From: Dactylorhiza incarnata
Taxonomy: Eukaryota > Streptophyta > Magnoliopsida > Asparagales > Orchidaceae
Direction of reading: 5' to 3'
NCBI GenBank assembly: GCA_033032865.1
Contig: JAWHQI010000019.1
Location: 18,518,001-18,582,000, forward strand
DNA length: 64,000 nt
The position numbers and the translations under genes are program-made. The notes under the pieces are model-generated. The model saw nothing but the letters and a program-made list of their open reading frames with translations. It searched no databases and was not told the DNA's origin. This document shows, piece after piece, positions 1 to 11,376 of this stretch; position 1 is the stretch's first letter; every line of letters starts with the position of its first letter.

Positions 1-740
1 TCGATAAATAAATTTCTTTCAGCTCATTTGTTGATGCGAACATAGGTTTGACCGTATGGCTTTGGTGAAATTTTAGTGGAGCTAAACAAGGAGGAAAGTT
101 AGGCTCAAGTGGGCTCGCAAAGGTGATTACGTTGGTAAGGATTTCAAAAGCACAAACGGATCAAGAAATGGCCTATATCACACTTTATAACGAGTACTTC
201 AACACAATCGTTTCAAGAGTCGCCTAGTGCAAGTTCTAGCCACCGAGAAAGGTTGTCCTTCCTTCCGACCCTAGTAATAAGCTACTACTAGTCCAGCTAC
301 ACTCGACCTTATGCTACCGTTGGATTCTCCGGGTTCACCACTAAAGTAAAATTAATTGCAGCTACTATAATAGAATTAATTAAATTATAACTTTGAATTT
401 TATTCTACTCTAATTGAATTTCTAGGCGTGACGGTAGCACCCGACTAGAGCACTACTCGAGTCGACATTTTTCTCTACTCCTCACTCATACACTAACAAT
501 GCAATTCTTACGAGTGGGGAACCTCGCAGCAATATCCAAGAAGCGTGCATGATCAAGTGCGCGTGAACTAGGTGCAAACGGATGCAATGTGTGCAAAAAA
601 TTAAAAATCATAACTCAGCACATTCTAACATGCTATGCAAAGTGCGTGCACGTGCACAACTCAAACTCTCCCCCAGACTTGATCAAAATAAAATAAAATA
701 GACAATTCAGGAATACAGAAAATAGGGGTAGAGAGGACCT

Positions 741-758
741 ATGCTCATAAATGAGCAT
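741..758 (-). other. Conserved palindrome in the Athila-type internal domain
   Basis: ATGCTCAT and ATGAGCAT are separated by AA, giving a perfect 8-bp stem. The identical sequence with matching flanks recurs in RT8 at 32641-32658, although sequence between the islands has diverged. Role unknown; an RNA structure is inferred. Confidence 0.6.
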
Positions 759-884
759 GCCAGAAGTGCAGTACTTCCTTCTTTAAATTTTTCTCCTTCC
801 TCATCCACCATGCGAGAGCTTCAGCCTACGATGTTAGCATAAAAACAAATGAACAAAACACAATAGAGATTAAAATTGGCACAT

Positions 885-962
885 GGAACCGGGTGGTTCC
901 TATGGGTTGTCTCCCAAGAAGCCCTTTTGTTTAACGTCCTTAAAGGTGGACCAAATACCTGT
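885..962 (-). other. Conserved hairpin plus near-invariant block (RT1 copy)
   Basis: A GGAACC/GGTTCC hairpin (885-900) is followed by about 60 bases nearly identical to RT8 at 32807-32871. On the minus strand the block begins with CAG-GTATTTGG, which resembles a splice donor. The start of the same block appears at 63984-64000 in RT11, just after its gag-protease frame. Confidence 0.6.
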
Positions 963-1267
963 AGTAAAGCTGTTTATAAAGTCTAGGAATAGGAAAAAGT
1001 CAATAAATCCTAATTATTATTACATGCTCAAAACAAATCAGCTATAAGCTGATTTGAAGTAGTAACAACTGATGAAAGAAAAAGGTCCCGGGACCTGGTA
1101 GTAGGGGTGGAAATTAAGTAGGATGCTCAGCCTCCAACCCCAAATATCCTCTTTTTTTGCTCTCTTCTTCCCCTCCAGTATTATGTCTTCAAAGAAAAAC
1201 CACTTTCCCCCTTGTAACCAATCCTCAAAGGGAAGCACCAATGATGATGAGGTGACAAGATGTTTCT

Positions 1268-1852
1268 TTACTTTACCTTCCTCATCCCCCAGGCTTTCGG
1301 CTCCTCCATGCGTAAGGTCTGATCAACCGGAAGAGGGGCATCCTGCATCCTTGTACATAAAGAAAAGGGGTCAGGAAATAAATTGGAAGAAAAACTAAAA
1401 GAATTCTCATCTGAGGGGATAATCCCGGCTTCATCCCCCATAGGGTACGACAAAGACAAACTGATGATATCATCGAAGATTTCACTAGACTCAACAACGC
1501 ACGTAATGGCCTCCTCTATCACTTGGACTTCCTCGCACTGGACCGAAATGGTTGCTTCAGCACAATCGAGACTGTCCTCCTTCATGAGAGTGGGCACGAC
1601 ACTGCATAGGCCTGCAACATCCTGCAAATTGACCTCAATGATAACATCAGAAATAGATGTAGTTTCGTGTGTAGTGGGAGAAGACGTGCTTCTTAAGAGT
1701 TCAGGCTCACTCTCCACACAAGGGCACAAATTCACGCAAAGTGGTACATGAACCGAAGAGGTATGGGGGGTCACACCAGAAACAGAGTCATGAGGGACAC
1801 TGATGCATGTGTCGATTCTAGAGCCTTCAAAAAGTGAAGGTGGAAGTGACAC
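1268..1852 (-). CDS. Hypothetical acidic ORF of RT1 (194 codons)
   Basis: I do not recognise this protein. It is rich in Ser, Glu, Asp and Val, with no zinc knuckle, protease or polymerase motif and no clear membrane segment. It sits just upstream, in element orientation, of the conserved block at 885-962. That is the position of the acidic tail that follows the protease in RT11. It is therefore most likely a remnant of the same tail, here without its gag and protease. The ATG at 1852 is simply the first available. It could also be a chance frame in decayed sequence. Confidence 0.35.
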   Translation of the reverse strand: MSLPPSLFEGSRIDTCISVPHDSVSGVTPHTSSVHVPLCVNLCPCVESEPELLRSTSSPTTHETTSISDVIIEVNLQDVAGLCSVVPTLMKEDSLDCAEATISVQCEEVQVIEEAITCVVESSEIFDDIISLSLSYPMGDEAGIIPSDENSFSFSSNLFPDPFSLCTRMQDAPLPVDQTLRMEEPKAWGMRKVK

Positions 1853-1994
1853 ATAATCAGAGGAAGGAGCTGTGTTCGCAGAATTCGAGGATGGGACGAT
1901 CCGAATATCCTACACATCGTCATCCGCCAATTGGCGAAGATAATCCGCATAATCCTTCAAAGCGTGCTCTCTACTTTTGCAAAATAAACACTGC

Positions 1995-3523
1995 TTTACC
2001 AGCTTTGCCGGCACCCGAGGTGCGGTAGCCGTGAAATAGTGCTACAACGGAGGTGCAGTAGAGGAGCCAATGGAATGCAGGATGTGGTGATAAGAAAATA
2101 GAGTGAGTCGATTGTTACACGAGCGAATAAAACAAGGGCATTGTGATGGTATCCTAAGCTATTGCAGAAATAAGAAATGCGGGTCAAAACTCCGCTTCGC
2201 AAGGCGGGATGGATACAAAGGTTGCGATGCCATGCTTCAGAAAGCGCGTGGACGGAAAGTAAGTGTGACGATTGAGGGTCGCACACACCTCTTCGCAAAG
2301 TGGGGGTGAGTGCAGCGGCCACGATGTCGTGCTTCGGTATGTGGGTGAAATGGCCACAGTGCGGGGTTTTGTGAGGGTCGAAAGAACCTCTTCACTCTCA
2401 CTTATAGCTTTTGCTAGAGTGAGCTAGCTAGAACGCATGTGTGGAAGTGGAGTGGAGGCGGAGTGCGTCACAACAAAGCATCAAATGAAGAACAAAACAA
2501 GAAAAAGCTTCTATTTATAGACAAATAGAAAGCAATCCAGTTCATTATAACAATCAAAAGTACATTTCCAAAAAGAGAGAGAGGGTAGAGGAAACCACGA
2601 GATGAGAAGACTCGCCGTAGATCTTGGTCGGAATGGGAGGTCGTCACGCCTCCTCCGAGCTCAGTCCTTGGTTGCTTCCGGGGTTCAGAGGATGTCACTA
2701 CCTCTAAACATCATCCGTCTTCTTCTCAGAGCTGGGTCTCTTCCACTTAGCTCAATGGAGATGTCTCACCTTCAAATGCTTGTTGTAGATGGCGGAGAAT
2801 TCTTCTAGGACCCTTGATGGAGCTTAGGATCGATGGATGAAGCTTTTCCCAGGAAGAGGATGGATGGATGGAGCTTGGAGAGGGAAAATGGCGGAAGCTT
2901 GCGGAAGAATTCGCGCCCAAACTGTGCTGGCTTGCCCTAAAATTGCGGAGCCAGTCTTTAAATACAGAGCATAGAAAATACAACGCACGATCAGGGGCGC
3001 ACGACCAGTGGTCGTGCGCGAAGGAATGCTTGTGATCATGCGCGGTCAACCTGTAGCAGAGGGGAAGATAGGAAAATAACGCATGGTCAATGGCGCACGT
3101 CCAGTGGTCGTGCGCGAAGAAGTCCGATGATCGTGCAAACCGCTCTGTCAGTTAAGGGGAATTAACGCATGACCAGTGGTCGTGCGCCTGATCGTGCGCG
3201 AAGGAAAATGCACGATCAGTGGCTTTTTATGCTAAAATTTGTCCCAAACCATTCCGAGCATTCACATGATCATTGCACCTGCAGCAAACTCAAACATACC
3301 CGCTGGGGTATAGAAACAAAGCTCCCCAGTGTCATAAAATATGCACTAAAAAGAATAAATGGGAACCATCCAAGATAACCCACAGAACTAGTCTATGGAA
3401 GGTACTATCTACGCAAATTAACAACTAGTCCAATATGATCGATAATCAACCTAATATGCAGTACCTATGCATGATAATAAGCCAAAATGAGTCCTAAAAC
3501 ATGTATATAATGGAGACTCATCA
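1995..3523 (-). repeat. RT1 5' LTR
   Basis: The outer end (minus strand TGATGAGTC at 3523) and the body around 2070-2330 match the LTRs of RT8 and RT11. The inner end is placed by alignment with 34709 and is uncertain by about 15 bases. It is more diverged than the RT8 and RT11 LTRs, so RT1 is probably older. Confidence 0.65.
2982..3222. repeat. RT1 U3 palindrome array (GCGCACGACC / GGTCGTGCGC type)
   Basis: Several copies of a near-palindrome centred on CACGACCAGTGGTCGTG recur with unit-like spacing just upstream of a TATA-like TTTAAATA near 2956. The 18-mer CAGTGGTCGTGCGCGAAG also occurs in the unrelated Tekay element RT10, near 54073. Confidence 0.7.
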
Positions 3524-6500
3524 CCCATACATACCTATAGACTAAGGGGTCGTTAAACAAGGCCTATCATAAAAATTTCCATACCAATTTATACGATTGG
3601 TGTAGGGGTTGAAATGCAATGCTTATGCTATGACATGTCATGTTATGCAGATTATGGTTATGTTCACGCAAGTGCAATGCACACATCCGACTTTATGCGC
3701 ACAGACCTTTAGTTCCCTCTTTTGGAGATAGCTAAACTCTTAGGTACCTCCATAGTGGCAAACGGAGGCGGTGGGTTGGGCCTGGCCAACCTCTAGGTTG
3801 GTATGCGCACTACATTACGTAGACCTTTTTTTACTCCTCAATGCGAAGAACACAACTGCGGAGCGCCTGCATACTCTTGCTGGTTGGTCCCCCAGTATTT
3901 CTTTGGCTATGTGAGAAGCACACCTACCGAGTCAAAGTATCGACGTCAGGCGAATGACCGTCTAATACTGAAGACCCACCACCTTTATGCACATGCAATT
4001 ATGAGTACTATATATCTTCGAGCCTTAGGCTCCTCGGGCTAACCTGTCCGATATAATAACCTTCTGAGACACGGGCTCGCCAGACTAACCCGTTCGTACC
4101 TACAACCACCAAGGCTACTACTCATAAGGCCAAACCAACTAACCACCCATCGCAATGGGGTGTGGGTGAGTGTATTGTTAAGATAAGCTTGAAAACTGGT
4201 TTACACCTATAGTTTAGGTGTTAACCTTAGAATTTCTGAGGACTACCCTATGAGGGGCTCGCAGTGGTACTAGGAACTATGTTGGGCTGAATCCCAAAGT
4301 TCCCTTTCCAAGACACTTACTATTATTGATAACTACCCATGCCCAATCTCCTCTTATCATTACCTTTAGCTAACCCTAGGTGTATTTTATAACGCTCCAG
4401 GGAAACAGACGATCCTCCATAGATCACGAACATAACTTTGCCCCTTAACCATCGGGAACTCACTACCTTGACTCCTATTGGTGACCTCAACCAGACTAGG
4501 TACACCATCTGCCTACCATTTCCACTTAGTGGTCTACCAGTTACCTTAACTCTACAGTTTTACTATATACAGACCTAGTTAACAATATGAGGTGCATGGG
4601 AGGAGGTACTCCAAATAATCATTCAAATGACCCAAGATTATTATTAGAGGTGTGTTATGACATTGTTAGACTAACTACAGAAATTCATAATTTTCCAAAT
4701 TTATTTGGCATTTATTATAATTTCTTCAAAACCAGGGAACCTATGACATGAACACCAAGTATGGTTTTCTGATAAACTATGGCCTTAATAATTTTGGTAC
4801 AACTATGTAATATCAAAATAACATCAATGTATGAATTTCCTAAATTTTCAGAAAGGTTTTGACTTCCAAATAAACTATTGACTAATTTATGAAAATAAGG
4901 GATTTACAAAGGAAGTACCAAAAATTCTTATTCAAAAATTATAAGAAAGTTATCAGAAGTCTAGAGTGATCAGAAAAGTTCACTAATTGAGTTTCATAAT
5001 TTCTTAGATTCATTTAACCATATAAATCCTTTATTTAATTAATCAAAGCCTAAGGCACTTTGTGAAGAGAATCATGTATAAGTTCTTCAAAAAATTATGC
5101 TAAAATTAACAGATCATATACTTGCCCTAAAAAGTCCTCTGACCAAGTTTGATGATTTTCCAGTGAATATTAAACTCTTAATTTATATCCCTTATAAATA
5201 AGTCAAAAAATGGTCTTGTGAATAAAGTACTATATAGATCAATCTAAAATTCACAATAAAATTAATAAGGAACAATATCACTAATACACGCTCACTGCCA
5301 AAATTTTATAAACATCCATGGTTATATAAACATATAAATTCTTCTTATTAGAAATTGCCCTAATAGGTTCATAATTAATTCAAAAGGGATAAATGTTCCT
5401 AAGAATTCCAAGTAAATTATCTAGGGCATATTACCACCCTATGAACCTCTCTACAAAGTTCCAAGTCAATCCAAGGACATATGACCCCATGTCCTTCAAT
5501 AGATTCAATATATAACCCTAAGGTTTAAATTAGGGTTCTAGGGCATATGCACCCCCAAACCACCCAAATGCACTTTTGGGGGTGTTTTCTGTGACATCAA
5601 GTTTGTGGTCAAAGTGTCACAACATTTGGAGGAGGGTTGACCTCTCAAATCCAACAAGTGCACTTTTGACCTAATTTCCCCTAGTTTGACAAAATTTGGA
5701 TTACTTAATTACCCTACCAATTCAATCCCAAATGGGATGAAATGTTTACCATAGTCATTTCAAGACCCTAAGGACCACCCACTAAAATTTGGAAGGATTT
5801 GGAGGTCTCTAGACCCTAAAACTAAATCATATATGGTTTATTAAATTTCTACAAAAACTATAGAAAAAGACCCTCCAAAAATTCCCATTTTTGGATTTGT
5901 TGATGGTAAGGGAATATCCAGCCTATGGTCCAAATTTTAAAACATTTGGATGAGTAGTTTAGTGGGGGCACCCATTTTAATTTCTGGTCATCCTTATGAC
6001 ACCTTGAACCAAATTGAGTGCTGCGGTAAAACCATTGCGCCAAAATGGCCCAAATTAATATTATATTAAACTAGACACAAAGATCTACAATTTTAGTCTC
6101 TGGCCATTTTTCCTAAAACGGCTTCTAAGTGCTTCAATTTTCAGTTTCCAAAACATGCATTCCTAGGAGAAATTATAACATTATATAATAATAATAATAT
6201 TTTATAATTTGTACAAACAAATGGAGGGAATCAGTCAATCTTCTCCAATCAGCCAACGACCATGATCGGCCCGAGCTGTACTCACTTGGGAGGTGATTTC
6301 CCATCCACATGGAGCCTCTCCTGGCCGGTCAATGCCACCACCACCTCCGTTGAGGTGGTGGCCGACGATGGACGATGGTTGGCCGGTCGGAGGTGGCCGG
6401 AATCGGGGATTAATGCAAGAAAATTGATACTTGAACCCAAGCTTTAGGCCATGCCGATCCAAGGCCAATTGGCCACAAACCTCGCGGCCAACATGATGAG

Positions 6501-7246
6501 ATGTACCCACTTGGAGAGAGATGAGGGAGGACATAAATGGCGGCCTGTAGCCGCGCCGTTCGACTGTCCGCCATTATTGGCCATGGAGTTTTTGGTGCCA
6601 TGCCGATAATGGTTTAGAGGGCTCGACTTCTACTAGAATGTGGGTGAAACTCCTCCCCTTCACCCATTGAGGATTTTTAAGGAGCCAATTTGAGGAGGGG
6701 AAGAGACAAAGCTTGGGATTCCACCATAAACACCATTAATGGTGAATTTCGGCCACCACTAAAAACCACCAGATTCAGACCACATGTGAGTTTGAAAACT
6801 CTTAAACTTCTCCTAATTTATAGAGGGAATGAATCCCCATCAATTGGGAAGTCCTTTGGCCTTTCTTGGCCATGATTTACTCTACTAAATCTGATCCTGG
6901 CTGCATTCCCACTCAACTGTTCGTCTAGGAAACCACTACCGCAAGCTTTAGCGCTAATGCCATCGTTAGCTCTGAATTTAGATTACTTTTCTTTCTATGA
7001 TTGGTTAATTGGGGTGTTACAAAGGGAGCCCTTATTGGGTTAGGCATGTTATGGTGGGGTCAAGGGTCAATGTGACTCCCTAAAGCCAACCGTAGATTGG
7101 ATAATTGGAATATGTTATTTACAGACCATGGTGATCTTCACCTTCATGCCTAAGAACAAGTGGTTTCTTCAAGCTTCCTAGGGTTTTTTCATGACCTAAT
7201 CATGACAAAGCCATTCTGAGGGTCTAGTTGTTTGAGGGATGTTACA
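3524..7246 (-). mobile_element. RT2: Tekay-type gypsy LTR with a sliver of internal sequence
   Basis: No gene is present in this 3.7 kb stretch. On the minus strand it starts TGTAACATCCCTC at 7246, a typical Tekay/Del LTR start. A second TGTAACACCCC lies at 7021, so the outer end is ambiguous. It runs to about 3590, then TGGTAT at 3586-3581 as a degenerate tRNA-iMet primer site. The 3600-4160 part, reversed, resembles RT6 around 23150-23450 (for example the GGTACCT and GGGAACTAAAG islands). RT1 enters about 65 bp past the primer site. Short frames at 4323-4508 and 5858-6043 have no recognisable content. Confidence 0.45.
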
Positions 7247-8374
7247 CGCATGACACAAGCCACCTTTCCAGCTAATGTTGAATAGTTGTTACACGACCTA
7301 GGTCACGACCATGACCGAGGGTGTGCAACCTCAAATTTTTTTCTATAAATTCAATTGCTCCCTTACAGCAATTGCTCCTCCTCCCCCCTGCACATTTGGG
7401 CTCTTTTTGTATCATTTTCATGTTTAGGTTTAGTTTTTATTTTAAATAATTTCTTTTCATAAGCTTAGTTTTATTTCTTGTATCTGTATTTCATGCAAGG
7501 TAGTTTAGTTTTATTTCCATGCAATGCAATGTTGTTTAAATTTTATGTAATCTCCTTTTATTATGGCAATGAAAATTTTGTTTTATTTTCACTTATGCAA
7601 AGTCTCATCCTTCTTCCTTATTTCATTTTTTTATTTCCTTTTCTCTAACAAGTATCAAGTATTTAGTTCTTGGTTTTTACAAGCTCTGTTATGAATTGAT
7701 TATTAGCCTTATTATTGTTTCTTCTAACATTCGATTTATTCTCGAATTTTGGCGTATCGAGTTCATATGTCGACGCATGAATTTTATATTTATTTCATAT
7801 TCTAGTTAGTCGAGAGGCTCTTGCATATAAATCGATCACTCTAGAATAAAAAGAGTTGCACACAACCCTCAAGAGAGGATGACGTAAATCTTCTGGATAG
7901 AAGTCAAATCCTATAGTAGGATTCACCTCGTTAAAGTGAGTATTAAGTGTTTCGGTTATAGAATGAGAGTTCGGTCGATCAACTATAACTCAGGTGAGCA
8001 TATTCCTCGAGAGAGGTGCGCTCATATGTTAGGAATCTCCACGATCAAGGCTTAGTTTAGAAAAATAATAATGTATTTTTTTACTTTCATTTTAAAGTGA
8101 GTTTTAATCAAGTTTTTGTTTTCGTTATTTTTTTTTCTCTTTTATTTTGTTTTAAATATTTCTCTTTTCCGCTCTCTCCGATAAAATAATCGTCCGCTTT
8201 CTCGATGTAAAAGTATTCGGCAGACTTGTGTTTAAACAAGACCTTGATATTTTTCTTAAGTATCCTATATTATAGACGATAAGGTATACTTGCCTTCATC
8301 AGATATAGAATTGGAGAACATCACCAACAATTCTCATACTTCATATATATCTTAATCATTAATTTTTTATATCA
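7247..8374 (+). repeat. RT3 5' LTR (5'-truncated by RT2)
   Basis: Positions 7248-7610 align with 10990-11376 in the 3' LTR. It ends in ATATCA directly before the primer site. A TATA box (TATAAA 7344-7349) follows one GGTCACG-type palindrome at 7309-7324. Confidence 0.7.
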
Positions 8375-8380
8375 AGTTTT

Positions 8381-8398
8381 TGGAGCCGTTGTCGGAGA
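8381..8398 (+). other. RT3 primer binding site, tRNA-Asp type, degenerate
   Basis: TGGAGCCGTTGTCGGAGA differs at three positions from TGGCGCCGTTGCCGGGGA, the complement of plant tRNA-Asp(GTC) 3' end, which RT11 carries intact at 61471. It lies 6 bases after the LTR end. Confidence 0.75.
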
Positions 8399-8517
8399 AA
8401 TATTTTGTCGATATTTTGAAAAGAGAGAATGCTATTACTTTTATCTTTTTTTCCTCATTTTTTTTATTTTTAATCCCCCCACCCCTTATCTAAATTTTTT
8501 TTGGTTATAATTAAATT

Positions 8518-8613
8518 CTTAGAATGGGAGATTTGGGATTTCATCTGATCGCATCTCCTAGTACCTCGCGAACCCTTCACTTGGTAGACCTTGGGATGTC
8601 TAAGACTAATTAA
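8518..8613 (+). repeat. 95-base motif, copy 1 (possibly 5S-like)
   Basis: Shares CATCTCCTAGTACC and a downstream CCTTCAC-TTGG segment with the copy at 9144-9240, and more weakly with RT6 at 22966-23064. See the finding on resemblance to 5S rRNA. Confidence 0.5.
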
Positions 8614-9143
8614 ATTACATAAAAATTTTATTTTCACTTTTTTTGCTAAGATTAAAAAAAATTATAAAAAAATTATAAAATCTAAAAACATTATAACACT
8701 AATCAAAACTCATATATATTTATATATATAAGTAAATTTTTGATGTGTTATTTTGTGTTTTGTTTTATTGTTTTAATGTGATTTTGCCGATGTTCGTGGT
8801 GATGGTCCGCTTCCAAATCATGGACGTGCACTTTTTCCCCTCCTTGTTCTTTTTCTTTTATGTTCATGTTCTTTTTTTTCTTTATACTTAGTTTTCAACA
8901 TTGGGGACAATGTTGAATTTTAAGTATGTGGGTGTATTTCCCTTTATTTTAAAAATTTTGAATTTTTTTTTCAAAAATTTCAATAAATTAGAAAATCCCA
9001 AAATTCCAAAAATATTTTGTTTTATTCTCTGTTTGTACATAGTTTATTTTCTTTTTGTACATAGTTTATTTTCTTTTTGCTCACATTTTCAAAAAAATTA
9101 CAAAACACAAAATCTTAAAAAAATAGAAAATAGAAAAATAATC

Positions 9144-9240
9144 TCTTGGGAAAGGGAGGCTTGGAATGTTATCCCATCACATCTCCTAGTACCGGTGAGA
9201 GCCCGTCACAGGGTATATCTCGATAAGTCCAAGAATTAAC
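9144..9240 (+). repeat. 95-base motif, copy 2 (possibly 5S-like)
   Basis: Reads ATCCCATCACATCTCC, then AGTACC and CACAGGGT, then AAGTCC; in order these resemble the middle and 3' part of plant 5S rRNA. About 70 percent similar by eye to the RT6 copy. Confidence 0.5.
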
Positions 9241-10320
9241 CAAAAAAATTAGGTTTATTAGTTTATGTTTAGAATTAATAGAATTTATTTCATAACCAAA
9301 AAATATCAAAATTTCCCAAAAAATTGAAAAAACTTAGAAAAATTCCAAAAAATATAATAAGCCCTTATTTTGGTTTTTGTTATTTCCAAAATCAAATTTT
9401 TATGAGTTTATTTATAAGCATTTATTTTTTGTTTTTAATTGGCTAATCTTTTATTTTATCATGATTTGTTAGATCTTATTTATGGAGGTGATTTAGTTTT
9501 AAGAAATATTTTATAATTTTAATTTAATTAGAATAATTTCTTTAGCACTTCTTCTCTTTTATTTTAAATAATTTCAATTTTGTGGTAATTGTGCTTAACA
9601 AATTTAGATTTTAGTTATTTCTACCTCATGCTCTTAGAATCTTAGGAATGTTTAATTTACTATAGTAGCTCTCAATGTATTTTATTTTAATCTAATTTTT
9701 GTTTTAGTCCATTACCTTTAGCCTTTACCCAATCCCAAAAGTATTATAAAAAGATCATGTCATGGGAATGAGAGGATAAAATTCATCATTCCCTAAACAT
9801 ATGCACCATTTCCTATGTTTGAATAATATTTTGAAAAGATTATATGGCATGGAAAATTAAAGGATAAAATTCATCATTTTTCTAAACATATACAATTAAT
9901 AAAAACAATTATGGGGTGAGAGGATAAAATTCATCACCTCCAATCAAAAATCTCTTCATATTTACCCAAACCCTTTTAGCCAATATAATTGTTTATATAT
10001 ATAAAATAATAATAAGATAGCGTAAGTAGTAGATTGCATTCTTCCAATAGTTTCTTTCAAGATATGGATTTTATAATTTCAATCGAATTTTGTTTGTAAA
10101 TTACTCAATCTTGTTTGCTAGTTATTATTTTGGAGAATACTTGGCTAAATATTTCTCTCTTATTATTTTAAATTCAAAATTTAGGACTTAATTCGTTAAT
10201 CCTTAACTTTTATTTCTAGCTTACTTTTGATTTAATAAATTTTTAGTTTTAAATTAAAATTTTTATTAATGTCTTATAAATTTTTCTCATACTTTTGCTC
10301 TGGAATAATAACAAAAGATT

Positions 10321-10335
10321 AAGTATGGGGGTATT
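10321..10335 (+). other. RT3 polypurine tract
   Basis: AAGTATGGGGGTATT lies directly before the 3' LTR start TGATGAG at 10336, the expected place for plus-strand priming. Confidence 0.6.
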
Positions 10336-11376
10336 TGATGAGTAGGATTTGTACATATTATTAATATAGTATTTAGGATAATTTTTATATAAATTTGTTA
10401 ATATTAGATATATTTTGTTTTATAAATCCTTACTTTTATAATTTCTATTCTAATAAAAGTTGTATTTCTAATTTGCAGATTTTCTGGACATTTTGGCTCA
10501 AATATGCCTATCATGCCCTCGGTCACGCCTGTCATCAAGGGCGTGTAATTTTAATTTATGTCTATTATTGTTGCCTCGCGATTTGAACTTATCTCAAGCA
10601 AGTCACATCTGTGTTCAATTACACGCCCTCGGTCACCCCCGTGACCTAAGGCATGTCTACTTAAAGATTACTCCTAGCTGCTGCAGTCTCTAGGTGGAAA
10701 TTCCATGCAGATTTGACATCAGTCACACCCATGTCCCTATAGGTCACGCCCGTGACTCACATGTGTGATCTCTGACTCCTGTCCCTCCGTCACTCAAGCC
10801 CACACTGTAGTTAATGAAGCCGCCCATGTACACAGCTATGACCTTCTTATCACAGGTATGCAACCTCTGACTTTTACGACTCTGTAACGCATCCCCGCCA
10901 AACTCGATTGTTGTTGCCTCTCATGCATGTCATACCTCAGGTCATGCCCGTGACATAGGGCGTGTAATCCCCAAATTATCAAAATCAAGCCGACATGCAT
11001 GCCTCAAGCAGCCTTCCCAGCTGATGCAAAACAGTTGTTATGCGCCCTAGGTCACGCTCGTGACCAAGGGTGTGTAGCCTCAAAATTTTCCCTATAAATT
11101 CAATAGCTCTTCCAGCAATTTCTCCTACTTCCACCCTGCCCATTTGGACTCTTCTTGTAGTATTTTTGTGTTTAGGTTTAGTTTTTAATTTAAGTAATTT
11201 CTTTTCTTAAGCTTAATTTTATTTCATGTATCTTTATTTCATTCAAGGTAGTTTAGTTTTATTTCCATGCAATGTAATGCAATTTTTATTTTATGTAATC
11301 TCCTTTTATTATGGCAATGAAAATTTTGTTTTATTATCACTAATGCAAAGTCTCTTCCTTCATCCTTATATCCTTT
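10336..11376 (+). repeat. RT3 3' LTR (interrupted by RT4)
   Basis: Starts TGATGAGTAGG and aligns with the 5' LTR from about 10990 on. TATAAA at 11093-11098 follows the palindrome array. RT4 begins at 11377, and the rest of this LTR is not found later in the window. Confidence 0.7.
10509..11080. repeat. RT3 U3 palindrome array (GGTCACG-NN-CGTGACC)
   Basis: About five dispersed copies of a long interrupted palindrome occur. The cleanest are at 10629-10645 (GGTCAC/GTGACC), 10742-10756 and 11050-11066 (GGTCACG/CGTGACC), often flanked by GCCCT and AGGGC. The array ends 15-30 bases before the TATA box. Confidence 0.75.

Larger units (their letters stand above)
1..1267 (-). other. RT1 internal non-coding domain
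   Basis: No gene is seen here. The region matches the post-gag internal domain of RT8, with islands of near identity separated by diverged sequence. The strongest islands are a perfect 8-bp palindrome at 741-758 and the block at 885-962. Short reading frames on both strands have no family resemblance and were left out. Confidence 0.6.
1..3523 (-). mobile_element. RT1: decayed Athila-type LTR retrotransposon, cut by window edge
   Basis: The stretch reads on the minus strand as a 5' LTR (about 1995-3523), then a shortened internal domain that runs off the left window edge. Assignment rests on homology by eye to RT8: positions 1-962 match about 31900-32871 and the LTR matches 34709-36191, including the terminal TGATGAGT. 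The gag and primer site expected next to the LTR are missing; 1853-1994 holds nothing I recognise. It lies inside RT2, about 65 bp past that element's primer site. No target duplication is visible because the other end is outside the window. Confidence 0.7.
8399..10320 (+). other. RT3 internal region, non-coding, very AT-rich
   Basis: I see no gene in this stretch. It contains two copies of a roughly 95-base motif (8518-8613 and 9144-9240). It also contains the phrase CATTGGGGACAATGTTGAA near 8900, which I associate from memory with Athila-type internal regions. The short frame 8901-9239 spans the second motif and low-complexity sequence and is not taken as a gene. Confidence 0.6.
7247..11376 (+). 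mobile_element. RT3: gene-less Athila-type LTR retrotransposon
   Basis: Direct repeats (7247-8374 and 10336-11376) flank a 1.96 kb AT-rich internal region with no coding content. A tRNA-Asp-like primer site at 8381 and a G-rich polypurine tract before the 3' LTR fix the + orientation. The LTR ends TGATGAG...ATCA match the RT8/RT11 pattern. The first 600 or so bases of the 5' LTR are missing at the RT2 boundary, and the 3' LTR is interrupted by RT4 at 11377. It looks like a large non-autonomous derivative. Confidence 0.7.

Noticed and set aside
6235..6601. Host gene exon in the GC-richer patch of RT2
   Set aside because: Frames on both strands are short, overlapping and without family motifs; the patch lies inside LTR-like sequence.
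8901..9239. 112-codon ORF in RT3
   Set aside because: Phe/Lys/Ile-rich low-complexity frame over AT-rich non-coding DNA and the 95-base motif.
10509..11080. CRISPR-like array because of regularly spaced palindromes
   Set aside because: Repeats are imperfect, spacers are related to each other, and the context is a plant LTR without cas genes.
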